64,000 nt of DNA, taken from Flavobacteriaceae bacterium. GTDB taxonomy: Bacteria > Bacteroidota > Bacteroidia > Flavobacteriales > Flavobacteriaceae. The notes beneath the pieces were generated by a model that worked only from the letters and a program-made list of their open reading frames with translations, ran no database searches and was not told the origin of the DNA. Made by a program: the position numbers and the translations under genes. The stretch spans positions 248,001 through 312,000 of the forward strand of contig JAHEET010000005.1 in assembly GCA_024640565.1 (NCBI GenBank). The letters run 5' to 3'. Below are positions 38,492 through 48,054 of the stretch, piece by piece. How positions within the stretch are numbered: position 1 is the first letter of the stretch; every line of letters begins with the position of its first letter.

Positions 38492-39421
38492 TTAGAAACG
38501 GTATACCAACTCTACCTTGTATTTTTCTAAACTTATTTGTGCTTTTTCATAATCCTCGGTAAAGCCTAAAATATAGCCTCCGCCACCAGAACCACACAAT
38601 TTTAAGTAGTACTCATTGGTACGAATTCCTTGCTCCCATACTTGGTGGAAAGCTGTCGGAATCATTGGTTTAAAATTCTTTAAAACCAGTTTGGAGAGTA
38701 ATTTCACATTGCCAAACAACGATTTTACATTGCCGCTCAAGAAATCATCAATACAAGCATCTGTAGTCGTTGCAAACTCCTCACTAATCATTTTTCTAAA
38801 ACCATCATTTTTCATCTTATTCATAAAGATGTTTACCATAGGAGCGGTTTCACCAACCTGCTCAGAATCCAATAAAAAAACAGCCCCCTTCCCTTGCTTT
38901 TGCGAAGGAATCCCTGCGGGTTCTATATGGGTTTTTGAATTGATTAAAATTGGCAAACTTAAATAGGAATTCAACGGATCCAAACCAGAACTCTTCCCAT
39001 GAAAAAACGACTCCATTAACGCAAAAATTTGCTTTAATTTCAACAATTTATCTCGCGTTAAGTTTTCTAAAACCGTAATCTTATCCGCGGCATATTGGTC
39101 GTAGATTGAAGCAACTAAGGCACCCGAACTCCCAACACCATATCCTTGAGGAATTGAAGAATCAAAATACATTCCAGCAGCTATGTCCGATTTTAACGCA
39201 TCAAAATTAAAAGCAACCAAATCAGTATCCAGTGCCAGTAAATAAGAATACAATCGCGCTAAGTTTTCATTGGATTTCCTTGCAATTTCCGACACGGGTA
39301 ACGAAGGGGTTTTCAAAGCACCTCGGTAGGCATTGAAGGGAATTGCTAAACCTTTGGAATCTTTAATGATTCCATATTCTCCAAAGAGTAAGATTTTCGC
39401 ATAAAATAACGGTCCTTTCAT
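38492..39421 (-). CDS. mvk: Mevalonate kinase (GHMP kinase)
   Basis: The 309-residue protein starts with KILLFGEYGIIKDSKGLAIP and has the ATP-binding GHMP motif IPQGYGVGSSGALVASIYD, then FHGKSSGLDPLNSY and the C-terminal LCGSGGGGYILGF. This is the mevalonate kinase arrangement. It phosphorylates mevalonate in isopentenyl diphosphate synthesis. It sits between mvaD and ubiA on the same strand. The length is usual for bacterial members. Confidence 0.88.
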   Translation of the reverse strand: MKGPLFYAKILLFGEYGIIKDSKGLAIPFNAYRGALKTPSLPVSEIARKSNENLARLYSYLLALDTDLVAFNFDALKSDIAAGMYFDSSIPQGYGVGSSGALVASIYDQYAADKITVLENLTRDKLLKLKQIFALMESFFHGKSSGLDPLNSYLSLPILINSKTHIEPAGIPSQKQGKGAVFLLDSEQVGETAPMVNIFMNKMKNDGFRKMISEEFATTTDACIDDFLSGNVKSLFGNVKLLSKLVLKNFKPMIPTAFHQVWEQGIRTNEYYLKLCGSGGGGYILGFTEDYEKAQISLEKYKVELVYRF

Positions 39422-39438
39422 AATTGATTCTTACTTCA

Positions 39439-39446
39439 CAAAAATA
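39439..39446 (-). promoter_or_regulatory. -7 element of mvk
   Basis: TATTTTTG on the minus strand, 17 bases before the mvk ATG, matches TAnnTTTG. It suggests that mvk has its own promoter although mvaD lies upstream on the same strand. Confidence 0.5.
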
Positions 39447-39563
39447 CAAATAAATAAATGAATAAATACAACATAAAAAATGATGCAAAAAAACCTTTCT
39501 AAAGACTCATTATTTGTAGAGATATTGGTGATATTTCTATTTTTTATGGTTGATTGGAGCAAT

Positions 39564-40643
39564 TTACAGCAGTTTAGCGCCAGTACCAACATGATCAAAA
39601 ATAGATTGCTTTTGCTCACAAAATGGAGATAGCGTATTCTCAATAAAATGATTTACAGATACTTCCTCACTTTCTGGATACAACAAATGCACATTGGCAC
39701 CCGCGTCTAATGTAAAACATAGATTGCTGTTGTTTTCTTGGCGGTATTGCCAAACTTTCTGAATCACTTCTAGGGTGTTGGGTTTCATTAAAATAAAATA
39801 CGGAATACTGGTCAACATCATCGCATGCAATGTTAGAGCCTCACTCTCTACCAAACGAACAAAAGCTTTTAAGTCGCCACTTTGCAGTATGGCTGTCATT
39901 TTTGACAAGTTCTCGTTGGCCTGCTTGAAACGGTTTTCGGCATAGGCATGGTCAATCATTAAATTATGTCCAAGGGTACTTGATACTTGTTTTTCACCTT
40001 TGTCTACAAGCAATATAGCATCTTTGTAATTGTTGAAATTTGCATGAACTTTGTGTGGAAATGGTACTCCAAACAAATCAGAACTGCCCTCAATCTCTGA
40101 ATGCGCTCCCCAAACAACCAAAGGTCCTTCAATACTTCTGCTAGCACTACCAGAACCCAATCGCGCTAAAAAGGACGCTTTTTTATTGAGAAACTCCTGC
40201 GTCAAACCTGGCTGCAAAGCCTTTTCTAGACTCATCAAACACATAGAAATAGCACTTAAACCACTTGCCGAAGAGGCAATTCCACTGCTATGTGGAAACG
40301 AATTCTCCGAATGTATGGTCATATCATATTCCAGCACATAAGGACAATACTGCTGGATTCTTTTAAAAAATTCGGTAATTTTAGGTTTGAATGCTGCCTG
40401 CTCTTTTCCTTCAAAAAACAATGTAAATGCAGCTTCCAAAGATGTTTCTTTTTTTGAAAAATCAATAGTTGTCTTGGTATGACAATTGCTTAGCGTAAAA
40501 CTTATGGAAGCATTTTTGGGGATTTGTGGATTGCTTTTTCCCCAATATTTTATCAATGCAATATTACTTGGGGTTTGCCAAGTAAAACTTGCCTTTTCGA
40601 TCTTTTCCGAAGAAGGTTCAGAAATAAATTGTGCTGTATTCAA
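39564..40643 (-). CDS. mvaD: Diphosphomevalonate decarboxylase
   Basis: The 359-residue GHMP-superfamily enzyme has TWQTPSNIALIKYWGKSNP, SFPHSSGIASSASGLSA and FTLDAGANVHLLYP, all hallmarks of MvaD. It makes isopentenyl diphosphate from mevalonate 5-diphosphate. No ATG is available near the N-terminus. The frame opens with TTG at 40643, 18 bases after an exact -7 element, so a TTG start is the best choice. Length agrees with the family. Confidence 0.92.
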   Translation of the reverse strand: MNTAQFISEPSSEKIEKASFTWQTPSNIALIKYWGKSNPQIPKNASISFTLSNCHTKTTIDFSKKETSLEAAFTLFFEGKEQAAFKPKITEFFKRIQQYCPYVLEYDMTIHSENSFPHSSGIASSASGLSAISMCLMSLEKALQPGLTQEFLNKKASFLARLGSGSASRSIEGPLVVWGAHSEIEGSSDLFGVPFPHKVHANFNNYKDAILLVDKGEKQVSSTLGHNLMIDHAYAENRFKQANENLSKMTAILQSGDLKAFVRLVESEALTLHAMMLTSIPYFILMKPNTLEVIQKVWQYRQENNSNLCFTLDAGANVHLLYPESEEVSVNHFIENTLSPFCEQKQSIFDHVGTGAKLL

Positions 40644-40660
40644 ACGTGTCTTATTTGTGT

Positions 40661-40668
40661 CAAAGATA
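40661..40668 (-). promoter_or_regulatory. -7 element of mvaD
   Basis: TATCTTTG on the minus strand matches TAnnTTTG exactly and supports the nearby TTG start of mvaD. Confidence 0.55.
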
Positions 40669-40718
40669 AAACTATTTCTACTAACTAATTGAACCCTATT
40701 TTAGCTATTTTTACACCC

Positions 40719-41324
40719 ATGAAAAGACCAAACGTTTTTTTACTGTTGAATGGTGAGAAACCAACGAAATTGCCTGACACTTCAAAATATGAAGTTATTT
40801 GTGCCACAGACGGCGCCTATGAGTACTTAAAAGAAAACAATATAAAACCCCATTTTATTAGTGGTGATTTCGATTCTTTAACAGCAGTTCCCAAAAATAT
40901 TGAAACGATTCCTACGCCTGATCAAAATTTTACTGATTTTGATAAAATACTCCAACTTTTATGGGATCGAAACTATAAAAACATTGATGTTTACGGCGCT
41001 AGTGGAAAAGCACAAGATCATTTTTTAGGAAATTTACACAGCGCTTTGCAATGGAAGCAAAAACTAAACATCACTTTTTTTGATGACCACGGGCATTATT
41101 TTTTTGGCCACAAAGAAATACAACTCACCCAGTGTTTGAACAAAACAATATCATTACTCCCTTTTCCAAAAGCAACCCATATTACTAGCCAAGGACTCCT
41201 GTATCCTTTGCAACAGCAAACTTTGAGTTTTGGTACAAAAATTGGTACGCGAAACAAAGCCACCAAAAAAGAGGTCAATATCTCTTTTAAAACTGGTGAA
41301 TTGCTTATTTTTATCCAACATTAA
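40719..41324 (+). CDS. thiN: Thiamine pyrophosphokinase
   Basis: The 201-residue protein has the thiamine pyrophosphokinase core: ATDGAYEYL, PHFISGDFDS, then NFTDFDKILQLL and DVYGASGKAQDHFLGN, which bind thiamine and Mg-ATP. It makes thiamine diphosphate. I use the ATG at 40719; an upstream TTG at 40689 would add ten residues that lie inside the likely promoter (TATTTTTA at 40706-40713). It is divergent from mvaD and is followed 11 bases later by a small gene. Confidence 0.88.
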   Translation: MKRPNVFLLLNGEKPTKLPDTSKYEVICATDGAYEYLKENNIKPHFISGDFDSLTAVPKNIETIPTPDQNFTDFDKILQLLWDRNYKNIDVYGASGKAQDHFLGNLHSALQWKQKLNITFFDDHGHYFFGHKEIQLTQCLNKTISLLPFPKATHITSQGLLYPLQQQTLSFGTKIGTRNKATKKEVNISFKTGELLIFIQH

Positions 41325-41335
41325 ACAAGTCGATT

Positions 41336-41569
41336 TTGAGTAGAAAAATAAAATTATTATGGGATTTTCGTGGCGAAGACGCCCCAGCAACTGCCAAACA
41401 TCATACGGTTCATTTGAAAGAATTTGCCGAAATCGAGGCACTCCCTTTTCATGAAATTGGCCTAGAGGAGAAAAACCCAATGCTGGTTGCTGCTTATATT
41501 ACCGTAGCTGAAGCAGATATGAAAACCTACAGAGATGCGCTTAAACCGCACCGCGGAGCGCTTGAATAA
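41336..41569 (+). CDS. Small conserved-looking protein of unknown function
   Basis: The 77-residue frame has no ATG at its start. It opens with TTG at 41336, 11 bases after thiN, and reads MSRKIKLLWDFRGEDAP, then TAKHHTVHLKEFAEIEAL and HEIGLEEKNPMLVAAYITV. The composition is clearly coding, and the compact helical pattern suggests a real small cytoplasmic protein co-transcribed with thiN. I do not recognise a described family or function. Confidence 0.65.
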   Translation: MSRKIKLLWDFRGEDAPATAKHHTVHLKEFAEIEALPFHEIGLEEKNPMLVAAYITVAEADMKTYRDALKPHRGALE

Positions 41570-41658
41570 TGTACCTTTAGGAGATCATTCAATACAAACT
41601 CACAGATCTTTTAAAGAAAGAATACTCAAAAAAACTTGATTACTTTTGAAGATTTCGG

Positions 41659-42225
41659 CTAACTTTCTGTTGAACGCCATTTGATGCCACACCCCATACT
41701 TGGTTTTTGATTTTCCAATACAGGCTTATGCGCAATGGTATTTTCAATAGCATTCCGAAGATCGATTCCAGAAACAGGAATCCCATTTCCTGGCCTAGAG
41801 GCATCTAATTGCCCGTGGTATACTGATTTTAAATCGGCATCAAAAACATAAAAATCGGGGGTACAAGCTGCAGCATAGGCTTTTGCTACTTCTTGGGTTT
41901 CATCAAACAAATACGGAAAAGGATAGTGTTCTTTTTTGGCAACTGCTTTCATCTGCTCAGGTCCGTCTTGTGGATACTGCTCAATTTCGTTGGAACTGAT
42001 CGCAATAAAAGCAATCCCTTTGTGTTGATACGCATTGGCAATTTTTACCAACGCGGCATTTATATGAATGACAAAGGGACAATGATTGCAAATAAAGAAA
42101 ATGACCGTTGCCTTTGTGCCTTTGAGCTCTGATAATGAAACCAAGGTATCGTCTACCGTATTTGGTAAAGTAAAATCAGGTGCATTTGTTCCTACTAAAA
42201 ATTCATTCGATCTTGTAAGTGCCAT
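41659..42225 (-). CDS. Thioredoxin-fold peroxiredoxin-like protein
   Basis: The 188-residue protein is of the AhpC/TSA-redoxin group: APDFTLPNTVDDT near the start and a CxxC at Cys46-Cys49 in FFICNHCPFV, where thioredoxins have WCxxC. The DFYVFDADLKSVYHGQLDASRPGNG segment is typical of this subfamily of cytoplasmic redoxins. No signal peptide is present. It lies nine bases after the flavoprotein gene on the same strand. The redox partner is unknown. Confidence 0.85.
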   Translation of the reverse strand: MALTRSNEFLVGTNAPDFTLPNTVDDTLVSLSELKGTKATVIFFICNHCPFVIHINAALVKIANAYQHKGIAFIAISSNEIEQYPQDGPEQMKAVAKKEHYPFPYLFDETQEVAKAYAAACTPDFYVFDADLKSVYHGQLDASRPGNGIPVSGIDLRNAIENTIAHKPVLENQKPSMGCGIKWRSTES

Positions 42226-42234
42226 ACTTTTCTT

Positions 42235-43446
42235 TTATTTTTCTGCCAATGCTTTTGCGCAAATATACCCTCCTGTCCAGGCATTCTGAAAGTTAAATCC
42301 ACCTGTTACGGCATCAATATTTAACACTTCACCCACCAAAAAAAGATTTTTATGTTGTTTGCTTTCAAAGCGTTTAAAATTAATTTCTTTTAAATCGACC
42401 CCTCCTGCAGTCACAAACTCGTCTTTAAAAGTGGTTCTTCCATTGGCATTGTAATACCCGTGGGTCAATTGATTTGCCAGATCTTCTAATTGTCTGTTAT
42501 TGAGGTCTGCCCAATTTTGAGAAGCTTGTATGCCTGAAAACGTCACAAAACGCTCCCACAATCTTTTTGAAATTTCTGAAAATGGGGATTTTAAAGATAC
42601 TGTTTTTCGAGGTTCTTTCTTTTTTAAATTCAATAATACATTCAATATTTTATCAGTGGGTCTGGAGAGCCAATTGACTTCGATATTGTACTGATAGTTT
42701 TTGTCGGCCAAAATTCGTGCTCCAAAAGCTGATAATTTTAAAACTGCAGGACCACTCATGCCCCAATGTGTAATTAATAAGGGCCCTGATGCTTCTAATT
42801 TTGTTCCTTGAATGCGAACGGTTGCATTGGGCACCGAAATACCTAATAAATCGGTCAATCTTTTGTCCTTAATGTTAAAGGTAAATAGTGACGGAACGGG
42901 GTTTACAATACCATGATTTAGGGTTTCGCAAAGCGCCCAAACTTTTTTTGAACTTCCAGCGGCAATGACCACTTTATCCGCTTCAAAATTTTGCGTTTTT
43001 GTGTGAACAACCCAGCTATTATCTTGTTGATAAAGGGAATTTACGCCATGATTTGTCAACACTTTTATACCCAAGTTGTCAACAGCTTTTTGAAAACAAT
43101 CAATGATTGCCTGACTGGTATTTGCTTCCGGAAAAACGCGATTATCATTCTCAATTTTTAGCGGAACGCCACGATCATCAAACCATTCAAACGTATCTCC
43201 TGTCATAAATTGATGAAAAGGCCCTAGCAACTCTTTACCACCTCTGGGATAAAACGCCACCAATTCTTTGGGTTCAAAACAAGCATGGGTTACATTACAC
43301 CGCCCACCTCCAGAAATTTTAACCTTCTGTAAAACGTCGTTCCCTTTCTCAAGAATGGTAATGTCTAAATCGGGATTCTTCTCTTTTGCGTTGATCGCTG
43401 TAAAATATCCTGCTGCACCACCACCTATAATGATTACTTTATTCAT
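42235..43446 (-). CDS. HI0933/YhiN-family flavoprotein
   Basis: The 403-residue protein starts with the dinucleotide-binding motif VIIIGGGAAGYFTAINA and shows the HI0933 hallmarks KVKISGGGRCNVTHACFEP, THWGMSGPAVLKLSAFGAR and FVTAGGVDLKEINFKR. FAD binding is predicted; the family function is not settled. It is cytoplasmic and full length. It is sandwiched between the GHMP kinase and the redoxin on one strand. Confidence 0.9.
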   Translation of the reverse strand: MNKVIIIGGGAAGYFTAINAKEKNPDLDITILEKGNDVLQKVKISGGGRCNVTHACFEPKELVAFYPRGGKELLGPFHQFMTGDTFEWFDDRGVPLKIENDNRVFPEANTSQAIIDCFQKAVDNLGIKVLTNHGVNSLYQQDNSWVVHTKTQNFEADKVVIAAGSSKKVWALCETLNHGIVNPVPSLFTFNIKDKRLTDLLGISVPNATVRIQGTKLEASGPLLITHWGMSGPAVLKLSAFGARILADKNYQYNIEVNWLSRPTDKILNVLLNLKKKEPRKTVSLKSPFSEISKRLWERFVTFSGIQASQNWADLNNRQLEDLANQLTHGYYNANGRTTFKDEFVTAGGVDLKEINFKRFESKQHKNLFLVGEVLNIDAVTGGFNFQNAWTGGYICAKALAEK

Positions 43447-43454
43447 TTATTTTT

Positions 43455-44390
43455 TCATAATATGATTTCATCATACCGCAACACGGTATTGAATCCGCTG
43501 TTTTTAAAATAATCAGGGGTTTGTTCGTTTCCAGTTACCAAGACAAAATCACCTCCCCAGGCCCCCAAACTTTTCACCTCTCCAAAATAATCTGGAAACA
43601 ACCTTTCTTTTACCGGTTTTGTCTGAATAATTTCCCCAATAATTTTTTCATGGGCAATGATTAGAGTATTCAAAGCTTCAAGACTTGTTGCATTTACAAA
43701 CGCTTCTGATATCTCTGAAATACGAACAATTTGTTGCTGTATTTGTTGCAATTCTTTTTGCTTTCTATAGGCTAAAATGCCTTCTTTAGAATCTTGCTTT
43801 TCATTGAGATAAACAAAAAACAAGTGTTCCTTAAAACTAGGATTGAATGTTACCGGTCTTACGAGCGGTTTGTTCTTTTTAATTTGATAGTAAATAGGTG
43901 TATTGTTTTGTGCACATGCAACATCGTACCCACTACCTTTAAAGGAATTCCACAACAATTGAAAGGCATCTACTTCTGCCCAATTGGCAATCGAATTGAT
44001 TAATGTAGAAGAAGTTCCTAATCCCCAATTTTTTGGAAAAGTCAAGTTGGTTTTCACTTCAAAGCCTTTTTGGGTTTGTAAGAAATGTGGATTTAATTGT
44101 TTGGCAGCTTGTAAAATCTCTAATAAGGTTTCTGCAATTAGATCGGCATTTCCTTCTTTTTCAGAATGAAAGGTACAACTCACCAAACGCAGTTTTGTCA
44201 AATCGAAAACGGCTTCAAACCAGCAGGTTCCGGTATGTGTAAAACTACTCCAAACTAGTTGTGGTACTTCGATAGGCGCCACAATTAGGTCTTGCCCAAA
44301 CTTTGTTGGCAATGCCAAGGAGGTTGCACCATCTAAAACAAGGTATTCTCCTGTTAATAATAATTTTCCGTTGGAATAAAAGTTTTTCAC
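43455..44390 (-). CDS. GYDIA-type GHMP kinase
   Basis: The GHMP-kinase superfamily protein of about 311 residues has FYSNGKLLLTGEYLVLDGA near its start, NWGLGTSSTLINSIANW as ATP loop, and the family tag SGYDVACAQ, where most members have GYDIA. It lies directly after HMG-CoA reductase, so it may supply the missing phosphomevalonate kinase step or another isoprenoid phosphorylation; that is inference. There is no ATG. GTG at 44390 gives the N-terminus expected for the family; TTG at 44402 is the alternative. Confidence 0.8.
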   Translation of the reverse strand: MKNFYSNGKLLLTGEYLVLDGATSLALPTKFGQDLIVAPIEVPQLVWSSFTHTGTCWFEAVFDLTKLRLVSCTFHSEKEGNADLIAETLLEILQAAKQLNPHFLQTQKGFEVKTNLTFPKNWGLGTSSTLINSIANWAEVDAFQLLWNSFKGSGYDVACAQNNTPIYYQIKKNKPLVRPVTFNPSFKEHLFFVYLNEKQDSKEGILAYRKQKELQQIQQQIVRISEISEAFVNATSLEALNTLIIAHEKIIGEIIQTKPVKERLFPDYFGEVKSLGAWGGDFVLVTGNEQTPDYFKNSGFNTVLRYDEIIL

Positions 44391-44404
44391 AATAATTGTC
44401 AAGG

Positions 44405-45688
44405 CTACAACACCTCTTTTTGTTTTATTTCTTCAAATTTTGAAACCACAGCGGCATGGGTAACTGTTTTCCCATCAAAATAGCTTGTGATTTTTTCTTT
44501 CTCTTGAGCATTTGCTCCCAAATGATTTAAAATATTCTGCAGGTGCATTTTCATATGTCCGTGCTGAATTCCTTTGGTGGTGAGCGCTCTCAGGGCTGCA
44601 AAATTTTGTGCTAAGCCCGCAGCAGCTATAATTTCCATCAATCTGTTTGCCGAAGGTTTTTGCAACATTTCAAGAGATAATTTTGCCATTGGATGCAAGC
44701 TCGTAAGTCCTCCAACTGTTCCCAATGCCAATGGAATGTCTAACCAAAATTTAAACACCCCCTTCTCAATGGTACACTGAGACAAACTTTTATAGGAACC
44801 GTCTTTCGACGCATAGGCATGGGCTCCTGCTTCAATGGCTCTGAAATCATTCCCAGTGGCCAACACCACCGCATCTACACCATTCATAATCCCTTTATTG
44901 TGGGTTACTGCTCTGTAAGGTTCTATCTGAGCAATTTGTACAGCCTGATAAAATTTTTCTGCAAACTTCTGTGGATCTTCTCCACCCAAATCGGCAATCG
45001 GGCAACTTACCGCTGCACGCACCAAACAACCCGGAACAAAATTGGAAAGTATGCTCATAACAATTTCAATCTGATCGTTTCTAAAGGCATTTGCAATGGC
45101 TTCTAAACACGAGTTAATAAAATTGGCACCCATGGAATCTTTCGTCTCAAAAGTAACATGCAATTGATAGTAGTTGGCGAGCTGATTGGTTTTATCTACC
45201 AATTGTAAGTCTAAAATTCCGCCACCACGCTTTTCCATATTTGCAGTAATGGAAGTGGTTGCTGCTATTAGTTTTGCTTTGTTTTTTGTAAAATAAGTGA
45301 TTAAATCTTCTTTATCCCCTTCAAACATAAAATGAACTTGCCCAATTTTGGTCGTTCCCAGAACGGTTGTTTTAAAACCGCCTCTAGTACTCCAGTACTT
45401 TGCAACCAATGCGGCAGCCGCAACTACTGAACTTTCTTCAATAACCATTGGGATTGCATAGGTATCATTATTGATTATAAAATTGGGTGCAACGCCAAAG
45501 GGCATGTAAAAATTGCTAAGGGTATTTTCTATAAAATCGTCATGTAACTGTTGTAGTTTTTCATCTGAGTTCCAATACTGTTGAAGAATTTGAACAACCT
45601 GGGCATTATTTTTAAAATAATTTTCTGCCAACCAATTAATTTTCTCTTGTTTGCTTCGTTTGGAAAATCCTGAAATAACTTTAGACAT
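44405..45688 (-). CDS. mvaA: Hydroxymethylglutaryl-CoA reductase, class II
   Basis: The 427-residue enzyme has the class II pattern: VIEESSVVAAAALVAKYW with the catalytic glutamate, KDSMGANFINSCLEAI, TGNDFRAIEAGAHAYA and GTVGGLTSLHPMAKLSLEML. It is the first committed enzyme of the mevalonate route. An exact -7 element lies 26 bases before the ATG. The gene heads the run mvaA, GHMP kinase, flavoprotein, redoxin. Confidence 0.93.
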   Translation of the reverse strand: MSKVISGFSKRSKQEKINWLAENYFKNNAQVVQILQQYWNSDEKLQQLHDDFIENTLSNFYMPFGVAPNFIINNDTYAIPMVIEESSVVAAAALVAKYWSTRGGFKTTVLGTTKIGQVHFMFEGDKEDLITYFTKNKAKLIAATTSITANMEKRGGGILDLQLVDKTNQLANYYQLHVTFETKDSMGANFINSCLEAIANAFRNDQIEIVMSILSNFVPGCLVRAAVSCPIADLGGEDPQKFAEKFYQAVQIAQIEPYRAVTHNKGIMNGVDAVVLATGNDFRAIEAGAHAYASKDGSYKSLSQCTIEKGVFKFWLDIPLALGTVGGLTSLHPMAKLSLEMLQKPSANRLMEIIAAAGLAQNFAALRALTTKGIQHGHMKMHLQNILNHLGANAQEKEKITSYFDGKTVTHAAVVSKFEEIKQKEVL

Positions 45689-45713
45689 CTATGTTCTTAT
45701 TTTCTGAGTCTTG

Positions 45714-45721
45714 CAAAGATA
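45714..45721 (-). promoter_or_regulatory. -7 element of mvaA
   Basis: TATCTTTG on the minus strand is an exact TAnnTTTG match in the divergent gap with the peptidase gene. Confidence 0.55.
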
Positions 45722-45794
45722 ATTGAATCATAGAAAAGATTGTATTGAATTCAATATTTATAATTTTTTGGGATGATTTTTGCTGATTTTTCCG

Positions 45795-45802
45795 TAAACT
45801 TG
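45795..45802 (+). promoter_or_regulatory. -7 element of the DPP IV gene
   Basis: TAAACTTG, one base from TAnnTTTG, lies 21 bases before the peptidase ATG on the plus strand. Confidence 0.4.
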
Positions 45803-45822
45803 GGAAAGTTTTATTAAAAATC

Positions 45823-48051
45823 ATGCTACCTATGAGAAATTTACTTTTTACAACGATTCTTCTTTTTTCTTTTGGAAGTCCAAAAATTAATTCCCAAACA
45901 ACAAACACTTCAATTGGCACCAAAAACATTAGTTTAGAAAACATTTGGAACGGAAGCTTTTCTACCCAGAGAATGAATGCTTTAAACTCGATGAACGGTG
46001 ATTTTTATTCGCTATTAAATTTTGATAGCGCAAACAATTCGACCCGTATAGACGTCTACAGTTATCAAACTTTAGAGAAGGTAAAAACACTTGTAAACAG
46101 TAAAAATATAGATGGATTGGCTAGATTTTCTTCCTATCGTTTCAACAATGATGAAACAAAATTAATCTTAGGAACCAATTTTGAAAAAATTTATAGACGT
46201 TCTTTTAAAGGTACATTTTATGCATATGATATCGCCTCTAAAAAAGTAAGTTTGATTGGTAAAAACATTCAAGAGCCTGTTTTTGCTCCCGACAATAAAA
46301 AAGTAGCCTTTGCCAAAGACAATAATGTCTATATCAAAAATCTTCACACAAATAAAGTAACTCAAATAACCAAGGACGGTAAAAAAAATCAGATTATAAA
46401 TGGAATCACAGACTGGGTGTACGAAGAAGAATTTGGTTTTGTAAGGGCTTTCGAATGGAGTAATGATAGCAAACATATTGCGTTCTTACGTTTTGACGAA
46501 AGTCAAGTTCCTACGTTTTCCATGGACATGGTTGGAAATCAAAACTACCCAGAACAACAGGTTTTCAAATACCCAAAGGCAGGAGAAAAAAATGCAAATG
46601 TGACATTACATCTCTATAACATCTCCTCAAAAAACACGCAAAAAATTGCGTTGGGTGCTTATGAATACATCCCAAGAATCAAATGGTCTAACGACGCAAA
46701 TATTTTGGTAGCAACCACCTTAAATCGTCATCAGAACAATTTAAAATTACACAAAGTAAACGCGAAAAATTCAAAAGTATCATTGTTATTAAGTGAAACC
46801 GACAAAGCCTATATCGACATTACAGACAATCTTACTTTTTTGAATGACAATAGCTTTATTTGGACCAGTGAAGGAGATGGCTTCAATCATATTTATCATT
46901 ATGATTTTTCTGGAAAATTAATCAATCAAATTACCTCCGGAAATTGGGAAGTGACCAACTATTATGGTTTCAATAAAAATAAAAAAACCATTTATTATCA
47001 ATCAGTAGAAAATGGCACTACCAACAGGGGCGTCTATTCCATTGACTTGGACGGAAACAACAAAAAATTACTTAGCAACAAAGAGGGCACTAATACAGCG
47101 TCCTTTAGCAAAAACCTCCGCTACTTTATCAATACTTTCTCATCGGCAGAAATCCCACCCATATACACGCTGTACACAGCAAAAGGTGAGCTATTAAAAG
47201 TAATTAAGGACAATGTTACATTGAAAGAAAAACTCTCTCAATACAAGATGAGTTCGAAAGAATTTTCGACCATACAAATCAATGGTAATGAATTGAATAT
47301 GTGGATGCTAAAACCGGCAGATTTTGATGAAAACAAGAAATACCCACTATTGATGTTTCAATATTCAGGTCCAGGCTCGCAACAAGTTGCCAATCGTTGG
47401 AATGGTAGCAATGATTATTGGCACAATATGTTGGCGCAAAAAGGCATGATTGTAGTGTGTGTTGATGGACGTGGAACCGGATTTAAGGGAAGTGATTTTA
47501 AAAAATCGACCTATCTGAATTTGGTAAAATATGAAACTGAAGATCAAATTGCTGCAGCAAAAAAATTAGCAGAACGCTCCTACATAGATGCAGAGAATAT
47601 TGGTATTTGGGGCTGGTCTTTTGGAGGACACATGAGCACCAATTCATTGCTAAAAGGTAATGATATCTTTACCACAGCAATCGCTGTTGCTCCAGTAACT
47701 TCATGGCGTTTTTACGATACGGTGTATACAGAACGTTTCTTGAGAACTCCACAAGAGAATCCTGGAGGATATGATGACAATTCACCTGTAAACTACGCGC
47801 ACAAATTAAAAGGAAATTACCTACTCGTGCACGGAACTGGTGATGACAATGTACACGTTCAAAACAGTTATCGAATGATTAATTCGTTGATTGAAGCCAA
47901 CAAACAATTTGACATGTTTATCGTTCCCGACAGAACACACGGGATTTATAAAGGGAAGAATACACGGCTTAATTTGTACACAAAAATGACAAATTTTATC
48001 GAGACACATTTAATTCAAAAATCAAAGAAATCAACTAAAATAAAAGGATAA
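45823..48051 (+). CDS. Dipeptidyl peptidase IV (S9 family)
   Basis: The 742-residue protein has a signal sequence, an eight-bladed propeller (about residues 70-470) with the specificity motif YEEEFG, and a C-terminal alpha/beta hydrolase. The nucleophile is Ser599 in GWSFGGH; the acid lies in HGTGDDNVH (Asp674/675) and the base is His706 in RTHGIY. It removes X-Pro dipeptides in the periplasm. Two POT peptide transporters follow directly, so released dipeptides can be taken up. The start could also be the Met at residue 4. Confidence 0.94.
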   Translation: MLPMRNLLFTTILLFSFGSPKINSQTTNTSIGTKNISLENIWNGSFSTQRMNALNSMNGDFYSLLNFDSANNSTRIDVYSYQTLEKVKTLVNSKNIDGLARFSSYRFNNDETKLILGTNFEKIYRRSFKGTFYAYDIASKKVSLIGKNIQEPVFAPDNKKVAFAKDNNVYIKNLHTNKVTQITKDGKKNQIINGITDWVYEEEFGFVRAFEWSNDSKHIAFLRFDESQVPTFSMDMVGNQNYPEQQVFKYPKAGEKNANVTLHLYNISSKNTQKIALGAYEYIPRIKWSNDANILVATTLNRHQNNLKLHKVNAKNSKVSLLLSETDKAYIDITDNLTFLNDNSFIWTSEGDGFNHIYHYDFSGKLINQITSGNWEVTNYYGFNKNKKTIYYQSVENGTTNRGVYSIDLDGNNKKLLSNKEGTNTASFSKNLRYFINTFSSAEIPPIYTLYTAKGELLKVIKDNVTLKEKLSQYKMSSKEFSTIQINGNELNMWMLKPADFDENKKYPLLMFQYSGPGSQQVANRWNGSNDYWHNMLAQKGMIVVCVDGRGTGFKGSDFKKSTYLNLVKYETEDQIAAAKKLAERSYIDAENIGIWGWSFGGHMSTNSLLKGNDIFTTAIAVAPVTSWRFYDTVYTERFLRTPQENPGGYDDNSPVNYAHKLKGNYLLVHGTGDDNVHVQNSYRMINSLIEANKQFDMFIVPDRTHGIYKGKNTRLNLYTKMTNFIETHLIQKSKKSTKIKG

Positions 48052-48054
48052 AAC

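Noticed and set aside
41154..41480. 108-codon minus-strand frame over thiN and the small downstream gene
   Set aside because: It is antisense to two coding regions and has no recognisable domain.
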